Shown here piece after piece: positions 1 to 9,296 of a stretch of 37,683 nt of DNA. The notes beneath the pieces were generated by a model. That model worked only from the letters and a program-made list of their open reading frames with translations. It did not search any database and was not told the DNA's origin. Source of the stretch: Parvibaculum sp. Its GTDB lineage: Bacteria > Pseudomonadota > Alphaproteobacteria > Parvibaculales > Parvibaculaceae. Each line of letters starts with the position of its first letter. Position 1 is the first letter of the stretch. The stretch spans positions 1 through 37,683 of the forward strand of contig JAHBYL010000026.1 of NCBI GenBank assembly GCA_019635955.1, written 5' to 3'. A program made the position numbers and the translations under genes.

Positions 1-1
1 C

Positions 2-1039
2 GCCGATGCGGTGGATATCGACACGCTCGAAGCCGTGCGTGTCGCCGCCCTTGGCAAGAAGGGCCGTGTCTCCGACCTGATGAAGGGCCTCGGCGCCATG
101 TCGCCCGAGGAGCGCAAGGAAATGGGGCCGAAACTGAACGGCCTCAAGGACCGGCTGACGGAGGCGCTCGCCGCCCGCAAGGACATGCTGCACGAAGCGG
201 CGCTGGAAGCCCGGCTTGCCGGCGAGCGGATCGACGTGACGCTGCCCGTCCGCGCCACGGCGCTCGAGACGGGCCGCATCCATCCGCTGTCGCAGGTCTG
301 GGACGAAGTGACCGCGATCTTCGCCGATATGGGTTTTGCCGTGGAGCAGGGCCCCGACATCGAGACGGACCATTACAATTTCGGCGCGCTCAATTTCCCC
401 GAAGGCCATCCCGCGCGGGAGATGCACGACACCTTCTATTTCGAGCCCGATGCCTCCGGCGCGCGCAAACTCCTGCGCACGCATACGAGCCCGGTGCAGG
501 TCCGCACCATGGAGGCGGGCAAGCCTCCCTTCCGCTTCATCTGCCCCGGCCGCACCTATCGCTGCGACAGCGACCAGACGCATACGCCGCAATTCCACCA
601 GATCGAGGGTCTCGTCATCGACGAGGTGACGCATCTTGGCCATTTGAAATGGACGCTGGAGGAATTCCTGCGCGCCTTCTTCGAGGTCGATGGCGTCGAA
701 CTTCGCATGCGCCCATCCTTCTTCCCCTTCACCGAACCCTCGATGGAAGTCGATGTGCGCTGCGCGCGTCTCGGCGATGAAATCCGCATCGGCGAGGGAG
801 ACGACTGGCTGGAAATTCTCGGCTGCGGCATGGTCCATCCGAATGTGCTGCGCTCGTCGGGCATCGACCCGGAGAAATATCAGGGCTTCGCCTTCGGCAT
901 GGGGCTCGACCGCATCGCCATGCTGAAATACGGCATCCCGGATCTGCGCGCCTTCTTCGAATCCGATCTGCGCTGGCTGAGACACTATGGCTTCGCCGCG
1001 CTCGATGTGCCGACGCTCGCGGGAGGGCTCTCGTCGTGA
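2..1039 (+). CDS. pheS: Phenylalanine--tRNA ligase alpha subunit, 5' end cut by window
   Basis: Catalytic alpha subunit of the cytosolic (alpha-beta)2 phenylalanyl-tRNA synthetase, which charges tRNA-Phe. The reading frame is open to the first bases of the window, and the first visible residues ([21 protein letters not shown]) align inside the usual N-terminal coiled-coil region, so roughly 15-20 residues are missing; the GTG at 11 is internal and is not the start. Class II synthetase motif 2 is visible around [20 protein letters not shown], followed by the HQIEG segment, and motif 3 is the [14 protein letters not shown] stretch near the C terminus. The stop overlaps the pheT start (GTGA, 1036-1039), the usual pheST coupling. 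Family identity is secure. Confidence 0.97.
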   Translation, partial: ADAVDIDTLEAVRVAALGKKGRVSDLMKGLGAMSPEERKEMGPKLNGLKDRLTEALAARKDMLHEAALEARLAGERIDVTLPVRATALETGRIHPLSQVWDEVTAIFADMGFAVEQGPDIETDHYNFGALNFPEGHPAREMHDTFYFEPDASGARKLLRTHTSPVQVRTMEAGKPPFRFICPGRTYRCDSDQTHTPQFHQIEGLVIDEVTHLGHLKWTLEEFLRAFFEVDGVELRMRPSFFPFTEPSMEVDVRCARLGDEIRIGEGDDWLEILGCGMVHPNVLRSSGIDPEKYQGFAFGMGLDRIAMLKYGIPDLRAFFESDLRWLRHYGFAALDVPTLAGGLSS

Positions 1040-3471
1040 AGTTCACACTCTCCTGGCTGAAACGTCAGCTCGATACGGATGCATCGCTCGACGCTATCGC
1101 CGAACGCCTCACCATGCTCGGCCTTGAGGTCGAAGGCGTGGAAGACCCGGCGAAGAAGCTCGCCGTCTTCTCCGTTGCGAAAGTGCTGGAAGCAGGCCCC
1201 CATCCCGATGCGGACAAGCTGCAGGTCCTGAAGGTCGAGGCGCTTGTCGAAGGCGACGTGAAGCAGCTGCAGGTCGTCTGCGGCGCGCCGAATGCGCGTG
1301 CCGGCATGACGGGCATCTTCGCCCCGCCCGGCGCCACCATCCCCGTCAACGGCATGGTGCTGAAGCCGACGAAAATCCGCGGTGTCGAATCGAATGGCAT
1401 GATGTGCTCCGAGCGCGAGCTCGAACTCTCGGACGATCATGTCGGCATCATCGACCTCGGAGGCGAGTGGAAAGTCGGAACGCCTGCCGCCGAAGTGCTG
1501 GGGCAGAACGATCCCGTCATCGAAATCGCGATCACGCCGAACAGGCCGGATTGCCTCGGTGTCTATGGCATCGCGCGCGATCTCGCGGCCGCCGGCCTCG
1601 GCCGTCTCCGCGAAGGCGACCTGTCGCCGGTGCCGGGCAAGTTCGAAAGTCCCATCGGCATCGAACTCGATTTTCCTGCAGGTGAGGAACATGTCTGTCC
1701 CGTCTTCGCAGGCCGTCTCATTCGCGGCGTGAAGAACGGGCCCTCGCCCGAATGGCTGCAGAACTGGCTGAAGGCAGTCGGGCTGCGCCCGATCAATGCG
1801 CTGGTCGATATCACGAATTTCATCTCGCTCGATCGCGCGCGCCCGCTCCATGTCTATGACGCGGCAAAACTCACTGGCAACATTCGTGCGCGCCTCGGCC
1901 GCAAGGGCGAGCAGCTCCTCGCGCTAGACGGCAAGACCTATAATGTCGAACCGCATTACTGCATCATCGCCGATGATGCGAAGGTACTCGGCTTCGGTGG
2001 CGTGATGGGCGGCGAGGACTCGGGCTCGACCGGAGAGACGGTCGACGTCTTCCTCGAAAGCGCTTACTTCGATCCCTACCGCACCGCGCGCACGGGCAGA
2101 GATACGGGCATCGTGTCGGACGCGCGCTACCGCTTCGAGCGCGGTGTCGACCCCGCCTTCGTCCTGCCGGGCCTCGAACTCGCAACGAAGATGATCCTGA
2201 ACATCTGCGGTGGCGAACCGTCGAATATCGTGGTGGCGGGCAAGGTGCCGGAAACGAAGAAGGAAATCTCCTTCGACACGGCGCGCATCGAAAAGTTGAC
2301 CGGCCTCAAGCTCGGCAAGGCGGAAGCGGCGGAGATCCTCGCAGCGCTCGGCTTCGGCGTCACGGACGCAGGCGGCAATCTCTCCATCGCCGTGCCGTCC
2401 TGGCGGCCGGATGTGGAAGGCCCCGCCGATCTCGTGGAAGAGGTTGTGCGCGTTCATGGCCTCGACGAAGTGAAGTCGGTCGCGCTCCCGCGTATCCATG
2501 CGGTAGCAAAGCCCGTTCTCTCGCTCCGCCAGCGCCGCGACAGGCTCGCGCGCCGCGTGCTTGCCGCGCGGGGGATGGTCGAAGCGGTCAACTGGTCCTT
2601 CATTTCGGAAGCGGAAGCCGCGCTTTTCGGTGGCGGCAACGCGATCCCGGCGCTCAAACTCGCAAATCCCATCTCCGCCGAAATGAGCCATATGCGGCCG
2701 AGCCTTCTTGCCGGCCTCATCGCGGCGGCGGGCCGCAACATGGCGCGCGGGCTTTCCGATGTAGCGATGTTCGAGGTCGGCCAGCAATTCGAAAGCGATG
2801 AGCCGTCGGGCCAGGTGCTTGCCGCAAGCGGCATCCGCCGTGGCACGGCTCGCCCGCAGGGCGCAGGCCGCCACTGGCAGGGCAAGGCCGGTTCCGTCGA
2901 GGCGATGGATGCGAAGGAAGATGCGGTGGCGCTTCTCGCCTCCCTCGGTGCGCCGGTGCAGAGCTTCCAGATTTCGGCGGACGCGCCCTCCTGGTATCAC
3001 CCCGGCCGCTCCGGTGTGATCCGTCTCGGCCCGAAAAACGTGATCGGCTATTTCGGCGAGCTTCATCCCCGCGTCCTCGATGCGATGGATGTGGCGGGGC
3101 CCATCGTCGCCTTCGAGATTTTCCCGGATGCGATCCCCGAGCCGAAGCGCAAGGCGACGCGCGCCAAGCCGCCGCTCGCGCTTTCCGATCTGCAGCCGCT
3201 CCGCCGCGACTTCGCTTTCGTGGTCGACGAGAAGGTAACGGCGGATCAGGTGATCCGTGCCGCCCGCGGCGCCGACAGGAAACTCATTGCCGATGTCTCG
3301 CTCTTCGATCTTTTCGAAGGCGGCGCGCTCGGCGAGGGCCGGAAGTCGCTTGCGATCGAAGTCACGCTCCAGCCCGTCGAAAAGACGCTGACGGACGAGG
3401 AAATCGAAGTGGTGTCGAAGACGATCGTGGCGGCGGTCGAGAAGGCGACAGGCGGAACGCTCAGAAGCTAG
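1036..3471 (+). CDS. pheT: Phenylalanine--tRNA ligase beta subunit
   Basis: Beta subunit of phenylalanyl-tRNA synthetase, responsible for tRNA binding and for hydrolytic editing of mischarged Tyr-tRNA. It is 811 residues, close to the usual bacterial length of about 800. Domains in order: an EMAP/Arc1p-like tRNA-binding domain (about residues 40-150), the B3/B4 editing region (about 210-370, including the [12 protein letters not shown] and [10 protein letters not shown] segments), the B5 domain (about 400-470), the synthetase-like core, and a C-terminal anticodon-binding FDX-ACB domain beginning at [10 protein letters not shown]. The GTG start overlaps the pheS stop by four bases, so translation is probably coupled. 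Eleven bases separate it from the next gene, which is likely co-transcribed. Confidence 0.98.
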   Translation: MKFTLSWLKRQLDTDASLDAIAERLTMLGLEVEGVEDPAKKLAVFSVAKVLEAGPHPDADKLQVLKVEALVEGDVKQLQVVCGAPNARAGMTGIFAPPGATIPVNGMVLKPTKIRGVESNGMMCSERELELSDDHVGIIDLGGEWKVGTPAAEVLGQNDPVIEIAITPNRPDCLGVYGIARDLAAAGLGRLREGDLSPVPGKFESPIGIELDFPAGEEHVCPVFAGRLIRGVKNGPSPEWLQNWLKAVGLRPINALVDITNFISLDRARPLHVYDAAKLTGNIRARLGRKGEQLLALDGKTYNVEPHYCIIADDAKVLGFGGVMGGEDSGSTGETVDVFLESAYFDPYRTARTGRDTGIVSDARYRFERGVDPAFVLPGLELATKMILNICGGEPSNIVVAGKVPETKKEISFDTARIEKLTGLKLGKAEAAEILAALGFGVTDAGGNLSIAVPSWRPDVEGPADLVEEVVRVHGLDEVKSVALPRIHAVAKPVLSLRQRRDRLARRVLAARGMVEAVNWSFISEAEAALFGGGNAIPALKLANPISAEMSHMRPSLLAGLIAAAGRNMARGLSDVAMFEVGQQFESDEPSGQVLAASGIRRGTARPQGAGRHWQGKAGSVEAMDAKEDAVALLASLGAPVQSFQISADAPSWYHPGRSGVIRLGPKNVIGYFGELHPRVLDAMDVAGPIVAFEIFPDAIPEPKRKATRAKPPLALSDLQPLRRDFAFVVDEKVTADQVIRAARGADRKLIADVSLFDLFEGGALGEGRKSLAIEVTLQPVEKTLTDEEIEVVSKTIVAAVEKATGGTLRS

Positions 3472-3481
3472 GGACCGGCCC

Positions 3482-3826
3482 ATGCCCGTGACGGCGGATC
3501 AGGCAAGGAAGATCGCGCTCTCCCTCCCGGAAGCGGTGGAGATGAGCCATTTCGACCAGCCTGACTTTCGCGTCCGGAAGAAAATATTCGCCTCGCTTCA
3601 CGCGGCGGAGAAACGCGTGGTGGTCAAGCTCGGCCCGGAAGAACAGGCCATGCTTGTCGAAAGCGAGCCGAAGGTCTTTGCGCCCGTCCCCGGCGGCTGG
3701 GGCCAGAAGGGCTGGACCCATGTGAACCTCGCAGCCGCAAATGCTGCTATCGTCCGGGAGGCGATGACGCGCGGCTGGCGCAACGTCGCGCCGAAAACGC
3801 TGGTAAAGGCGTTCGACGCGGGCTGA
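3482..3826 (+). CDS. MmcQ/YjbR family protein
   Basis: Small 114-residue protein of the MmcQ/YjbR (DUF419) family. Members have a fold resembling the C-terminal domain of some DNA-binding proteins, but their cellular role is not established. Supporting features are the N-terminal ARKIALSLPEAVE segment, the FRVRKKIFASL strand, VVVKLGPEEQAML, and the GWTHVNL motif followed by a C-terminal helix (AIVREAMTRGWRNVAPKTL), all typical positions in this family. It starts with ATG 11 bases after pheT and is probably read from the pheST transcript. There is no signal peptide or membrane segment, so it should be cytosolic. The family call is firm; function is unknown. Confidence 0.9.
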   Translation: MPVTADQARKIALSLPEAVEMSHFDQPDFRVRKKIFASLHAAEKRVVVKLGPEEQAMLVESEPKVFAPVPGGWGQKGWTHVNLAAANAAIVREAMTRGWRNVAPKTLVKAFDAG

Positions 3827-3850
3827 CGCGCAAAGGGGGGGAGGGCATCA

Positions 3851-4675
3851 ATGGAACTGAAGACCATCCGCTACGATATTGCCGATGGCATCGCCACGGT
3901 GATGCTCTCGCGCCCGAAGCGCCGCAATGCCTGGACAGGCCGGATGCATATGGAATACCGCCATGTGCTGGAGCAGGCGGACATGAACCCCGCCGTCCGC
4001 GTCATCGTGGTGACGGGCGACCCCGAAGGCGGCGCCTTCTGCGCGGGCGCCGACATGGCGGCGCTCGAAGGCCATTCCGAGAAGGGCAGCTATGACAGCG
4101 GCACCACCGAGGACATCGCCAATCCGGGCTTCGGTGTCGCGCCGGAATTCGACGCAACCTTCGCCTATCATTTCGGGCTGACCAAGCCCGTCATCGCGGC
4201 GATCAATGGTGCGGCGGCGGGTATCGGCCTCGTGCTCGCGGCCTTCGCCGATCTCCGCTTCGCCGTGCCGGGCGCGAAATTCACCGCCGCGCATGGCCGC
4301 TTCAACTTCCCGGCGGAGTTCGGCCTCTCCTGGGTGCTGCCCCGGATCGTGGGCCTCACCCATGCAAACGACATATTGCTCTCAAGCCGCGTCTTCACGT
4401 CCGACGAAGCCATGAGCATGGGCTTTCTGAACAGGCTCCTGCCGCCCGACGAGCTCATGCCCCATGTCATGGACTATGCGCGGAAGCTCGCCGATGGCGT
4501 CTCGCCCGGCTCGCTCCGCGAGACGAAACGGCAGATTTACACCGACCTCCACCGCGATGCCGCCACCGCCGTCACGGCGGCCGAAAGGCTCCTTGAAGAG
4601 ATGATCAAGCATCCCGACTACAAGGAAGGGGTGAAAGCCTGGATGGAGAAGCGCAAGGCGGACTGGCAAGAATAG
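3851..4675 (+). CDS. Enoyl-CoA hydratase/isomerase family protein
   Basis: Crotonase-superfamily enzyme of 274 residues, a usual size, expected to act on a CoA thioester in the cytosol, for example hydrating an enoyl-CoA in beta-oxidation. The first oxyanion-hole segment is GGAFCAGADMAALEG (about residues 57-71) and the second is the NGAAAGIGLVLAAFADLRFA stretch (about 118-137). The next segment (AAHGRFNFPAEFGLSWVLPR) lies where the catalytic acids sit in true hydratases, but I cannot assign them with confidence, so an isomerase or hydrolase activity is possible. The ATG at 3851 follows a very purine-rich stretch (3834-3845) that can serve as ribosome binding site. It lies 24 bases after the MmcQ-like gene and may belong to the same transcript. 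Substrate is unknown. Confidence 0.93.
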   Translation: MELKTIRYDIADGIATVMLSRPKRRNAWTGRMHMEYRHVLEQADMNPAVRVIVVTGDPEGGAFCAGADMAALEGHSEKGSYDSGTTEDIANPGFGVAPEFDATFAYHFGLTKPVIAAINGAAAGIGLVLAAFADLRFAVPGAKFTAAHGRFNFPAEFGLSWVLPRIVGLTHANDILLSSRVFTSDEAMSMGFLNRLLPPDELMPHVMDYARKLADGVSPGSLRETKRQIYTDLHRDAATAVTAAERLLEEMIKHPDYKEGVKAWMEKRKADWQE

Positions 4676-4688
4676 GAGCTATCTGCCA

Positions 4689-5195
4689 ATGGACTACACT
4701 TGGACCTGCCGTTGCTGCGGGAAGCGATACGAAACGCTTCCCTTAGATTTTGCCACCGACGCCCCGGCCTCTTGGCTCGCACTATCTGAACGGGATCGAG
4801 AGGAAAGGACGAGGATCAGCGCCGATGTATGCATCGTCGACGACAAGGACATATTCATTCGAGGTTGCCTGGAAATCCCAATTCTCGATCATCCCGAAAA
4901 GTTCACATGGGGCTTGTGGGTTTCGGTGTCTGAACAAAGCTACGAACGAATTGTGGAACTTTGGGGAGGCTCCGTACCCGACAATGAGCCCCCAAAATTC
5001 GGATGGCTTTGCAATAGCGTTGGGATTTATCCGCCTGCGGTAGGGCTCAAAACCAATCTTCACCTGAGAAGCGATGGCTTGCGTCCTTTGATCGAACTTG
5101 AGCCGACCAATCATCCTCTTGCCCTTGACCAACGGGACGGAATTTCGATGGAGCGGGTCAAGGAAATCGTAGCCGAACTGCTACACAGGCCTTAA
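4689..5195 (+). CDS. DUF2199-like protein, low GC compared with neighbours
   Basis: Protein of 168 residues resembling the DUF2199 family, whose function is not known. It opens with a CxxC pair (C7 and C10 in WTCRCCGKRYETLP), suggesting a small metal-binding knuckle, followed by an ADVCIVDDKDIFIRGCLEIP strand region and a WGLWVSVSEQSYERIVELWG segment typical of the family. There is no signal peptide or membrane helix. Base composition is clearly less GC-rich and codon use is less biased (TTA, ATA, AAT and similar codons) than in every neighbour, which points to later acquisition. It starts 13 bases after the hydratase gene, so it could be read through from it. Confidence 0.75.
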   Translation: MDYTWTCRCCGKRYETLPLDFATDAPASWLALSERDREERTRISADVCIVDDKDIFIRGCLEIPILDHPEKFTWGLWVSVSEQSYERIVELWGGSVPDNEPPKFGWLCNSVGIYPPAVGLKTNLHLRSDGLRPLIELEPTNHPLALDQRDGISMERVKEIVAELLHRP

Positions 5196-5268
5196 ATCTG
5201 AAATAGGTCGACCTTGGGCAGATGTCAGGCTGGCTGGCGGGGCTGAAAGGATAAAAAAAGCCCCCCAA

Positions 5269-5297
5269 TTGGCTTGTATCCCGGCCAATGCTATATG
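5269..5297 (+). promoter_or_regulatory. Predicted lepA promoter (-35/-10)
   Basis: TTGGCT at 5269-5274 and TATATG at 5292-5297 are separated by exactly 17 bases, a good sigma-70-type arrangement. Transcription would begin near 5304, about 20 bases before the ATG at 5324. The alternative upstream ATG at 5288 falls inside this promoter, which argues against its use. Confidence 0.55.
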
Positions 5298-5323
5298 GGC
5301 GCGTCCGCGAACCAGTAGGCCTC

Positions 5324-7126
5324 ATGACCGACCTCTCTCATATCCGCAATTTCTCGATCATCGCCCATATCGACCACGGCAAGTCGACCCTTGCCGACCG
5401 TCTCATTCAGCTTTGCGGGGGCCTGTCCCAGCGCGAGATGAAGGAGCAGGTGCTCGACAGCATGGAGATCGAGCGCGAGCGCGGCATCACCATCAAGGCG
5501 CAGACCGTGCGCCTCGATTACAAGGCCGCGAATGGCGAGATGTATGAGTTGAACCTCATCGACACGCCGGGCCATGTGGACTTCGCCTATGAGGTGAACC
5601 GCTCGCTCGCCGCCTGCGAGGGCTCGCTCCTCGTCGTCGATGCGAGCCAGGGCGTCGAGGCCCAGACGCTCGCCAACGTCTATCACGCGCTCGATGTGAA
5701 CCATGAGATCGTGCCGGTCCTGAACAAGATCGACCTGCCGGCGGCGGACCCCGAGCGGACGCGCCAGCAGATCGAGGATGTGATCGGTCTCGATGCCTCG
5801 GAGGCGGTCGAGATTTCAGCCAAAAGCGGCATCGGCATCCCGGACGTGCTGGAAGCGATCGTGAAGCGCCTGCCCGCGCCCAAGGGCGATGCCAAGGCGC
5901 CCTTGAAGGCCATGCTGGTCGACAGCTGGTACGACGCCTATCTCGGCGTCGTCGTGCTGGTGCGCGTCATCGATGGCGAGCTGAAAAAGGGTCAGCGCGT
6001 CAAGATGATGGGGACCGGCGGCACCTATACGATCGATCAGGTTGGCATCTTCAGACCGAAAAAGGAAACGGTCGCAAGCCTCACGCCCGGCGAAATCGGC
6101 TTCTTCACCGCCTCCATCAAGGAAGTGGCAGACACGCGCGTCGGCGATACGGTGACGGAGGAAAAGCGCCCCTGTGCCGAGGCGCTGCCGGGCTTCAAGC
6201 CCGCGCAGCCCGTCGTCTTCTGCGGTCTCTTTCCGGTCGACGCGGCGGAGTTCGAGGACCTGCGCGATGCGATGGGCAAGCTCCGTCTGAACGATGCGAG
6301 CTTCGAATACGAGATGGAAACCTCCGCCGCGCTTGGCTTCGGCTTCCGCTGCGGCTTTCTCGGCCTCCTCCATCTCGAAATCATCCGCGAGCGGCTCGAG
6401 CGCGAATTCAATATCGATCTCATCACCACCGCGCCCTCGGTCATTTACCAGCTTCACATGGTCGATGGCACGGTGAAGGAAATGCACAATCCGGCCGACA
6501 TGCCGGACCCGACGCGCATCGACCATATCGAGGAGCCGTGGATTCGCGCAACGATCCTCGTGCCGGACGAATATCTCGGCGCCGTGCTGAAGCTCTGCGA
6601 GGACAGGCGCGGTTCGCAGATCGACCTCACCTATGCCGGCTCGCGCGCGATGCTCGTCTATCGCCTGCCCTTGAATGAAGTCGTGCTCGATTTCTACGAC
6701 CGTCTGAAATCGGTGAGCCGCGGTTATGCGAGCTTCGACTATCAGATCGAAGGCTATGAGCATGGCGATCTCGTGAAGATGTCGATCCTCGTCAATGAGG
6801 AGCCGGTGGACGCGCTTGCCACCATCGTTCATCGCTCCCGCGCCGAGCAGCGTGGCCGCGTCATGTGCGAGAAGCTGAAGGAGCTGATCCCGAAGCACCT
6901 CTTCAAGATCCCGATCCAGGCCGCGATCGGCGGCCGCGTCATCGCGCGCGAAACGATTTCGGCGATGCGCAAGGACGTGACGGCGAAGTGCTATGGCGGC
7001 GACATCACCCGCAAGCGCAAGCTTCTGGAGAAGCAGAAGGAAGGCAAGAAGAAGATGCGCCAGTTCGGCCGCGTCGAGATTCCGCAGGACGCCTTCATCT
7101 CCGCCCTCAAGATGGACGAGAACTGA
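5324..7126 (+). CDS. lepA: Elongation factor 4 (LepA), ribosome-associated GTPase
   Basis: Translational GTPase EF4, which binds ribosomes and affects elongation or initiation under stress. From ATG 5324 it is 600 residues, the family's standard length. GTPase motifs are intact: G1 AHIDHGKST (14-22), G2 around RGITIKAQT (53-61), G3 DTPGH (80-84) and G4 NKID (134-137). EF-G-like domains follow, ending with the LepA-specific C-terminal domain that includes [21 protein letters not shown] chose ATG 5324 over the in-frame ATG 5288 because [21 protein letters not shown] is the conserved family N terminus and because the earlier codon sits in the predicted promoter. The gene is followed by a strong hairpin terminator and appears monocistronic. 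Confidence 0.97.
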   Translation: MTDLSHIRNFSIIAHIDHGKSTLADRLIQLCGGLSQREMKEQVLDSMEIERERGITIKAQTVRLDYKAANGEMYELNLIDTPGHVDFAYEVNRSLAACEGSLLVVDASQGVEAQTLANVYHALDVNHEIVPVLNKIDLPAADPERTRQQIEDVIGLDASEAVEISAKSGIGIPDVLEAIVKRLPAPKGDAKAPLKAMLVDSWYDAYLGVVVLVRVIDGELKKGQRVKMMGTGGTYTIDQVGIFRPKKETVASLTPGEIGFFTASIKEVADTRVGDTVTEEKRPCAEALPGFKPAQPVVFCGLFPVDAAEFEDLRDAMGKLRLNDASFEYEMETSAALGFGFRCGFLGLLHLEIIRERLEREFNIDLITTAPSVIYQLHMVDGTVKEMHNPADMPDPTRIDHIEEPWIRATILVPDEYLGAVLKLCEDRRGSQIDLTYAGSRAMLVYRLPLNEVVLDFYDRLKSVSRGYASFDYQIEGYEHGDLVKMSILVNEEPVDALATIVHRSRAEQRGRVMCEKLKELIPKHLFKIPIQAAIGGRVIARETISAMRKDVTAKCYGGDITRKRKLLEKQKEGKKKMRQFGRVEIPQDAFISALKMDEN

Positions 7127-7152
7127 GCCCGCACCGGCGGTGCGGCAAACGG

Positions 7153-7180
7153 AAAGGCCGCCCCGCAAGGGGCGGCCTTT
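7153..7180 (+). terminator. Intrinsic terminator after lepA, probably bidirectional
   Basis: Perfect 12-bp stem, 7153-7164 with 7169-7180, closed by a GCAA tetraloop. Arms begin AAAGGCC and end GGCCTTT, with one further T and then C on the + side. It lies between the convergent lepA and the small membrane protein gene and can serve both. Confidence 0.88.
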
Positions 7181-7200
7181 TCATTCGGGCGGGCGTCTTG

Positions 7201-7497
7201 TCAGTCGCCGCGGCGCAGCAGCGCGGCAAGTCCGGCGATGACGATGCCGATGATGCCGAGCACGCCCCAGGCCGGGAACGCCATCACCGAGGCGAGCGGA
7301 CCCTGCACCGCCTCCGGCGCATTGGCCGCTGCGAACGCATTGAACGCCTCGCGGCTTCCTTCATTCAGGATCCCCCAGGTGTCGCTGAAGGAGCGCATGG
7401 TCACTTCGCGGGCTTCCAGCGAAAGCAGCGCATCCGACCCCAGCGCCATCAGCGCGGTGATGATGAAAAGAAGTCCGATAAGCCTTAAGACAAACAT
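7201..7497 (-). CDS. Small two-helix membrane protein, unknown function
   Basis: Predicted 98-residue protein that I do not recognise as a named family. Two hydrophobic segments are clear: residues about 3-20 (VLRLIGLLFIITALMALG) and about 74-93 (AWGVLGIIGIVIAGLAALL), separated by a soluble stretch of about 50 residues rich in Ala, Glu and Ser. It ends in the positive RRGD tail. This suggests an inner-membrane hairpin with the middle portion on one face. The first segment could alternatively be a signal anchor. The gene is convergent with lepA and shares its terminator. It has no operon partner on its own strand. Coding potential is supported by codon bias and the coherent membrane pattern only. 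Confidence 0.7.
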   Translation of the reverse strand: MFVLRLIGLLFIITALMALGSDALLSLEAREVTMRSFSDTWGILNEGSREAFNAFAAANAPEAVQGPLASVMAFPAWGVLGIIGIVIAGLAALLRRGD

Positions 7498-7628
7498 GGC
7501 ATGAGCCCCCCAGCCCTACGCAGTGATATCGAAACGTGGTCAGGAACGGTATCCGGATCGACTGTGCCAAACAAGCACACTTCTGAGAAGAGTTTGTGAG
7601 ATCAAGGCGCTAGGCGGTGCGATCCTTG

Positions 7629-7656
7629 TTGATTCAGGCCCCTTGTTGCGTATAGT
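7629..7656 (+). promoter_or_regulatory. Predicted promoter of tRNA-Ser
   Basis: TTGATT at 7629-7634 and TATAGT at 7651-7656 are spaced by 16 bases. The tRNA begins 34 bases after the -10 element, leaving a short 5' leader for processing. Confidence 0.5.
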
Positions 7657-7689
7657 GCCGCCGACTTCGCCCGCCGCGCCGGGCGACCC

Positions 7690-7779
7690 GGAGGGGTGGC
7701 CGAGTGGCTGAAGGCGCACGCTTGGAAAGCGTGTATACGGGAAACCGTATCGAGGGTTCGAATCCCTCTCCCTCCGCCA
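7690..7779 (+). tRNA. tRNA-Ser (anticodon GGA), CCA encoded
   Basis: Full 90-nt cloverleaf of a type II tRNA. The 7-bp acceptor stem pairs 7690-7696 with 7769-7775 (one G-T pair). The D arm starts GGCCGAGTGG, and the anticodon stem CACGC/GCGTG (7717-7721 with 7729-7733) encloses anticodon GGA at 7724-7726. A long variable arm (GTATACGGGAAACCGTAT region) is typical of serine tRNAs. The T arm GAGGG-TTCGAAT-CCCTC occupies 7752-7768, the discriminator is G at 7776, and the CCA end is encoded at 7777-7779. It reads UCC and UCU codons. Confidence 0.97.
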
Positions 7780-7946
7780 ACCGAATTTCCCATAAAAATC
7801 AAAAGTTTATGCACCGCCGGCCGGGTCGGGCGGCAGTCTCGCGGCCTGCGCGGCGCCGGAGCCCTGCAGGGTGCAGCGCCGGGACTGCTCAGCTATGAGG
7901 CAGATTTGCTACAGCCCCGCCCGAAACATGGTTAACCGGTCTGCGG

Positions 7947-8507
7947 TCAGTTCGTTCGGGTGATCGTGACCGCGCGACGGGGCTTCAGATAGGCCGTTTC
8001 GGTGAAAGTCAGCGTGTCCTTCACGACCGAACTCACCGGCGAGGAATAGCCATAGGTCACTTCGGTCATCACGACGCTCGTGCCCGGGGTAACGAGCCCG
8101 GCCGGCAGGGTGACGGTGGAATTGACCGTACGCGGCGCGATCTGGAAGCCGTCGCTCCAGGCGACGCGCGGGGAGCCCGAAGCATTCGCCACCACGCTGG
8201 TGATGCGCACGCTGAGCGGACCCGTCGGGAAGGGAGAGAGAATGGCCGAGCTGGCAGAGAATATATCCGTCATGTCGGCGTTGCTGATGGTCGCCGCCTG
8301 TGCCGCCAGATCGGCGGCCGTATAGGCGACAGCGGTCACGCGCCGGTTGGCGGTCAGCATGTTCGTCGCTTCCACCGAGCCGAGATAGAAGAGCAGCATC
8401 ACAGGCACGATGAGCGCGAACTCGACCGCCGCGAGCCCGGCGCAATTGCGCGCAAAGGCCGAGAGACCGGTGCGCCCCATCTTTTCTGCGAGACTGACTC
8501 TTTCCAT
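7947..8507 (-). CDS. TadE-like pseudopilin of the Tad pilus
   Basis: A 186-residue TadE/TadG-like membrane-anchored minor pseudopilin. The N terminus has a prepilin-like site: a basic leader ending NCAG, then LAAVEFALIVPVMLLF, so processing would fall after Gly24 and place Glu29 at position +5 of the mature protein, as in Flp-type prepilins. One hydrophobic helix (about 25-45) is followed by a Thr/Ser/Val-rich extracytoplasmic domain. I chose the ATG at 8507 because a longer frame would overlap the upstream gene, and GGAG lies just ahead of this codon on the minus strand. It follows the other TadE-like gene by 25 bases, so both are one transcript diverging from tadG. Confidence 0.88.
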   Translation of the reverse strand: MERVSLAEKMGRTGLSAFARNCAGLAAVEFALIVPVMLLFYLGSVEATNMLTANRRVTAVAYTAADLAAQAATISNADMTDIFSASSAILSPFPTGPLSVRITSVVANASGSPRVAWSDGFQIAPRTVNSTVTLPAGLVTPGTSVVMTEVTYGYSSPVSSVVKDTLTFTETAYLKPRRAVTITRTN

Positions 8508-8532
8508 GCCGCTCCGGTCCTTGTCAGCTGCT

Positions 8533-9087
8533 CTAGAGAATGTCGCCGAAGGGCTCATTGCGGAAAGCAGCGCTCGCCGCAACAAGGCGTCCGCCGCCAT
8601 CGAGATTGGAAAGGCCGACAAATGCCGGTGTCAGGACACCCCAGGAGTAGTAGGCCCGCACCACCACGATGTCGCCTGCCGTGCCCGGCTGGAACACGGT
8701 GTTCTCCACCATCTGGCCATTGCCGTCGACCAGCGGCGGAAAGGTCACACCGCCGAAATTGCTGAAGTTGCGCACGTCGATGCGTAGCGTCGAGCTGCAA
8801 TTGCTGACGAGATGCATCCTGCTGCAGACGAGGTCCCTGAACTGGTTCGGTGTCATGCCGCTCGTCTGCACCGAGCCGATCCGGATGAGCCGGCTCGCGG
8901 ACGAAACCGCGCTGTCGAGGTTCGATGTCGCGAAATAGACCACGCAGGTTTCGATGGTCGCGAAGATGAGGAGGAAGAAGGGAATCGCAAGCATGGCGAA
9001 CTCGACAGCCACATTGCCCCTCTTGTTCCGCCGGAAACGGGACAAGAAGCGTCTCCCGCCCTGCGCTCTCCGCAAATTATCGTCCAT
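8533..9087 (-). CDS. tadE: TadE-like pseudopilin of the Tad pilus
   Basis: A 184-residue minor pseudopilin with a basic leader (RRFLSRFRRNKRG), a putative prepilin-peptidase site after Gly24, Glu at +5 (NVAVEFAMLAIPFFLL) and one long hydrophobic helix to about residue 45. The rest is an extracytoplasmic domain with a cysteine pair (CSRMHLVSNC). TadE is cleaved by the dedicated prepilin peptidase TadV in characterised Tad systems, and it is needed for pilus assembly. First gene of a two-gene minus-strand unit with the other TadE-like gene, diverging from the TadG-like gene across a 209-base intergenic region. The assignment to TadE rather than TadF is by resemblance and order; either is possible. 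Confidence 0.9.
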   Translation of the reverse strand: MDDNLRRAQGGRRFLSRFRRNKRGNVAVEFAMLAIPFFLLIFATIETCVVYFATSNLDSAVSSASRLIRIGSVQTSGMTPNQFRDLVCSRMHLVSNCSSTLRIDVRNFSNFGGVTFPPLVDGNGQMVENTVFQPGTAGDIVVVRAYYSWGVLTPAFVGLSNLDGGGRLVAASAAFRNEPFGDIL

Positions 9088-9144
9088 GTCTCGACCTCGC
9101 GCCCGGAGCTTTCTCCGCAGTCTTCGTTGATAGCGCCGAGCCGG

Positions 9145-9158
9145 TTACCAAATGGTAA
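9145..9158. promoter_or_regulatory. Dyad in the tadE/tadG divergent region
   Basis: TTACCA (9145-9150) and TGGTAA (9153-9158) form a 6-bp perfect inverted repeat with a 2-base spacer, 58 bases from the tadE start and 139 from tadG. The size and symmetry fit a dimeric repressor or activator site; no regulator is assigned. Confidence 0.35.
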
Positions 9159-9182
9159 GCAGTTTGAATTTTCGCTTAGCCG

Positions 9183-9198
9183 TTTATGCCTTCTTAAC
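9183..9198 (+). promoter_or_regulatory. Near-consensus CtrA box in tadE/tadG intergenic region
   Basis: TTTA-N7-TTAAC (9183-9186 and 9194-9198) matches the CtrA consensus TTAA-N7-TTAAC with one mismatch. It lies between the divergent tadE and tadG starts. Confidence 0.4.
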
Positions 9199-9296
9199 GC
9201 CATCCGCCGTAAGACTGGTCCGAATTCCCATTCAAGCCGGACAGGCCGATCGCGGTCTCACGGGTCTCCGGCGGTATTGACGGGCGGAGAACATTC

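Noticed and set aside
1924-3483. 519-codon minus-strand frame inside pheT
   Set aside because: Shadow of pheT codon bias; no domain and no plausible start context.
5239-5264. GGGGCT...AGCCCC hairpin before lepA as terminator of the DUF2199-like gene
   Set aside because: Six-base stem with a 14-base A-rich loop and no T run after it on the + strand; not convincing.
7690-7779. tRNA-Ser as an attachment site for a genomic island holding the Tad locus
   Set aside because: No integrase is present, and the 3' end of the tRNA is not repeated anywhere I could see downstream; composition of the Tad genes is like the rest of the window.
7850-7895. CGGCGC...GCGCCG inverted repeat between tRNA-Ser and the TadE-like gene as a terminator
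   Set aside because: GC-rich, no T run on either strand, and several alternative pairings; could not be supported.
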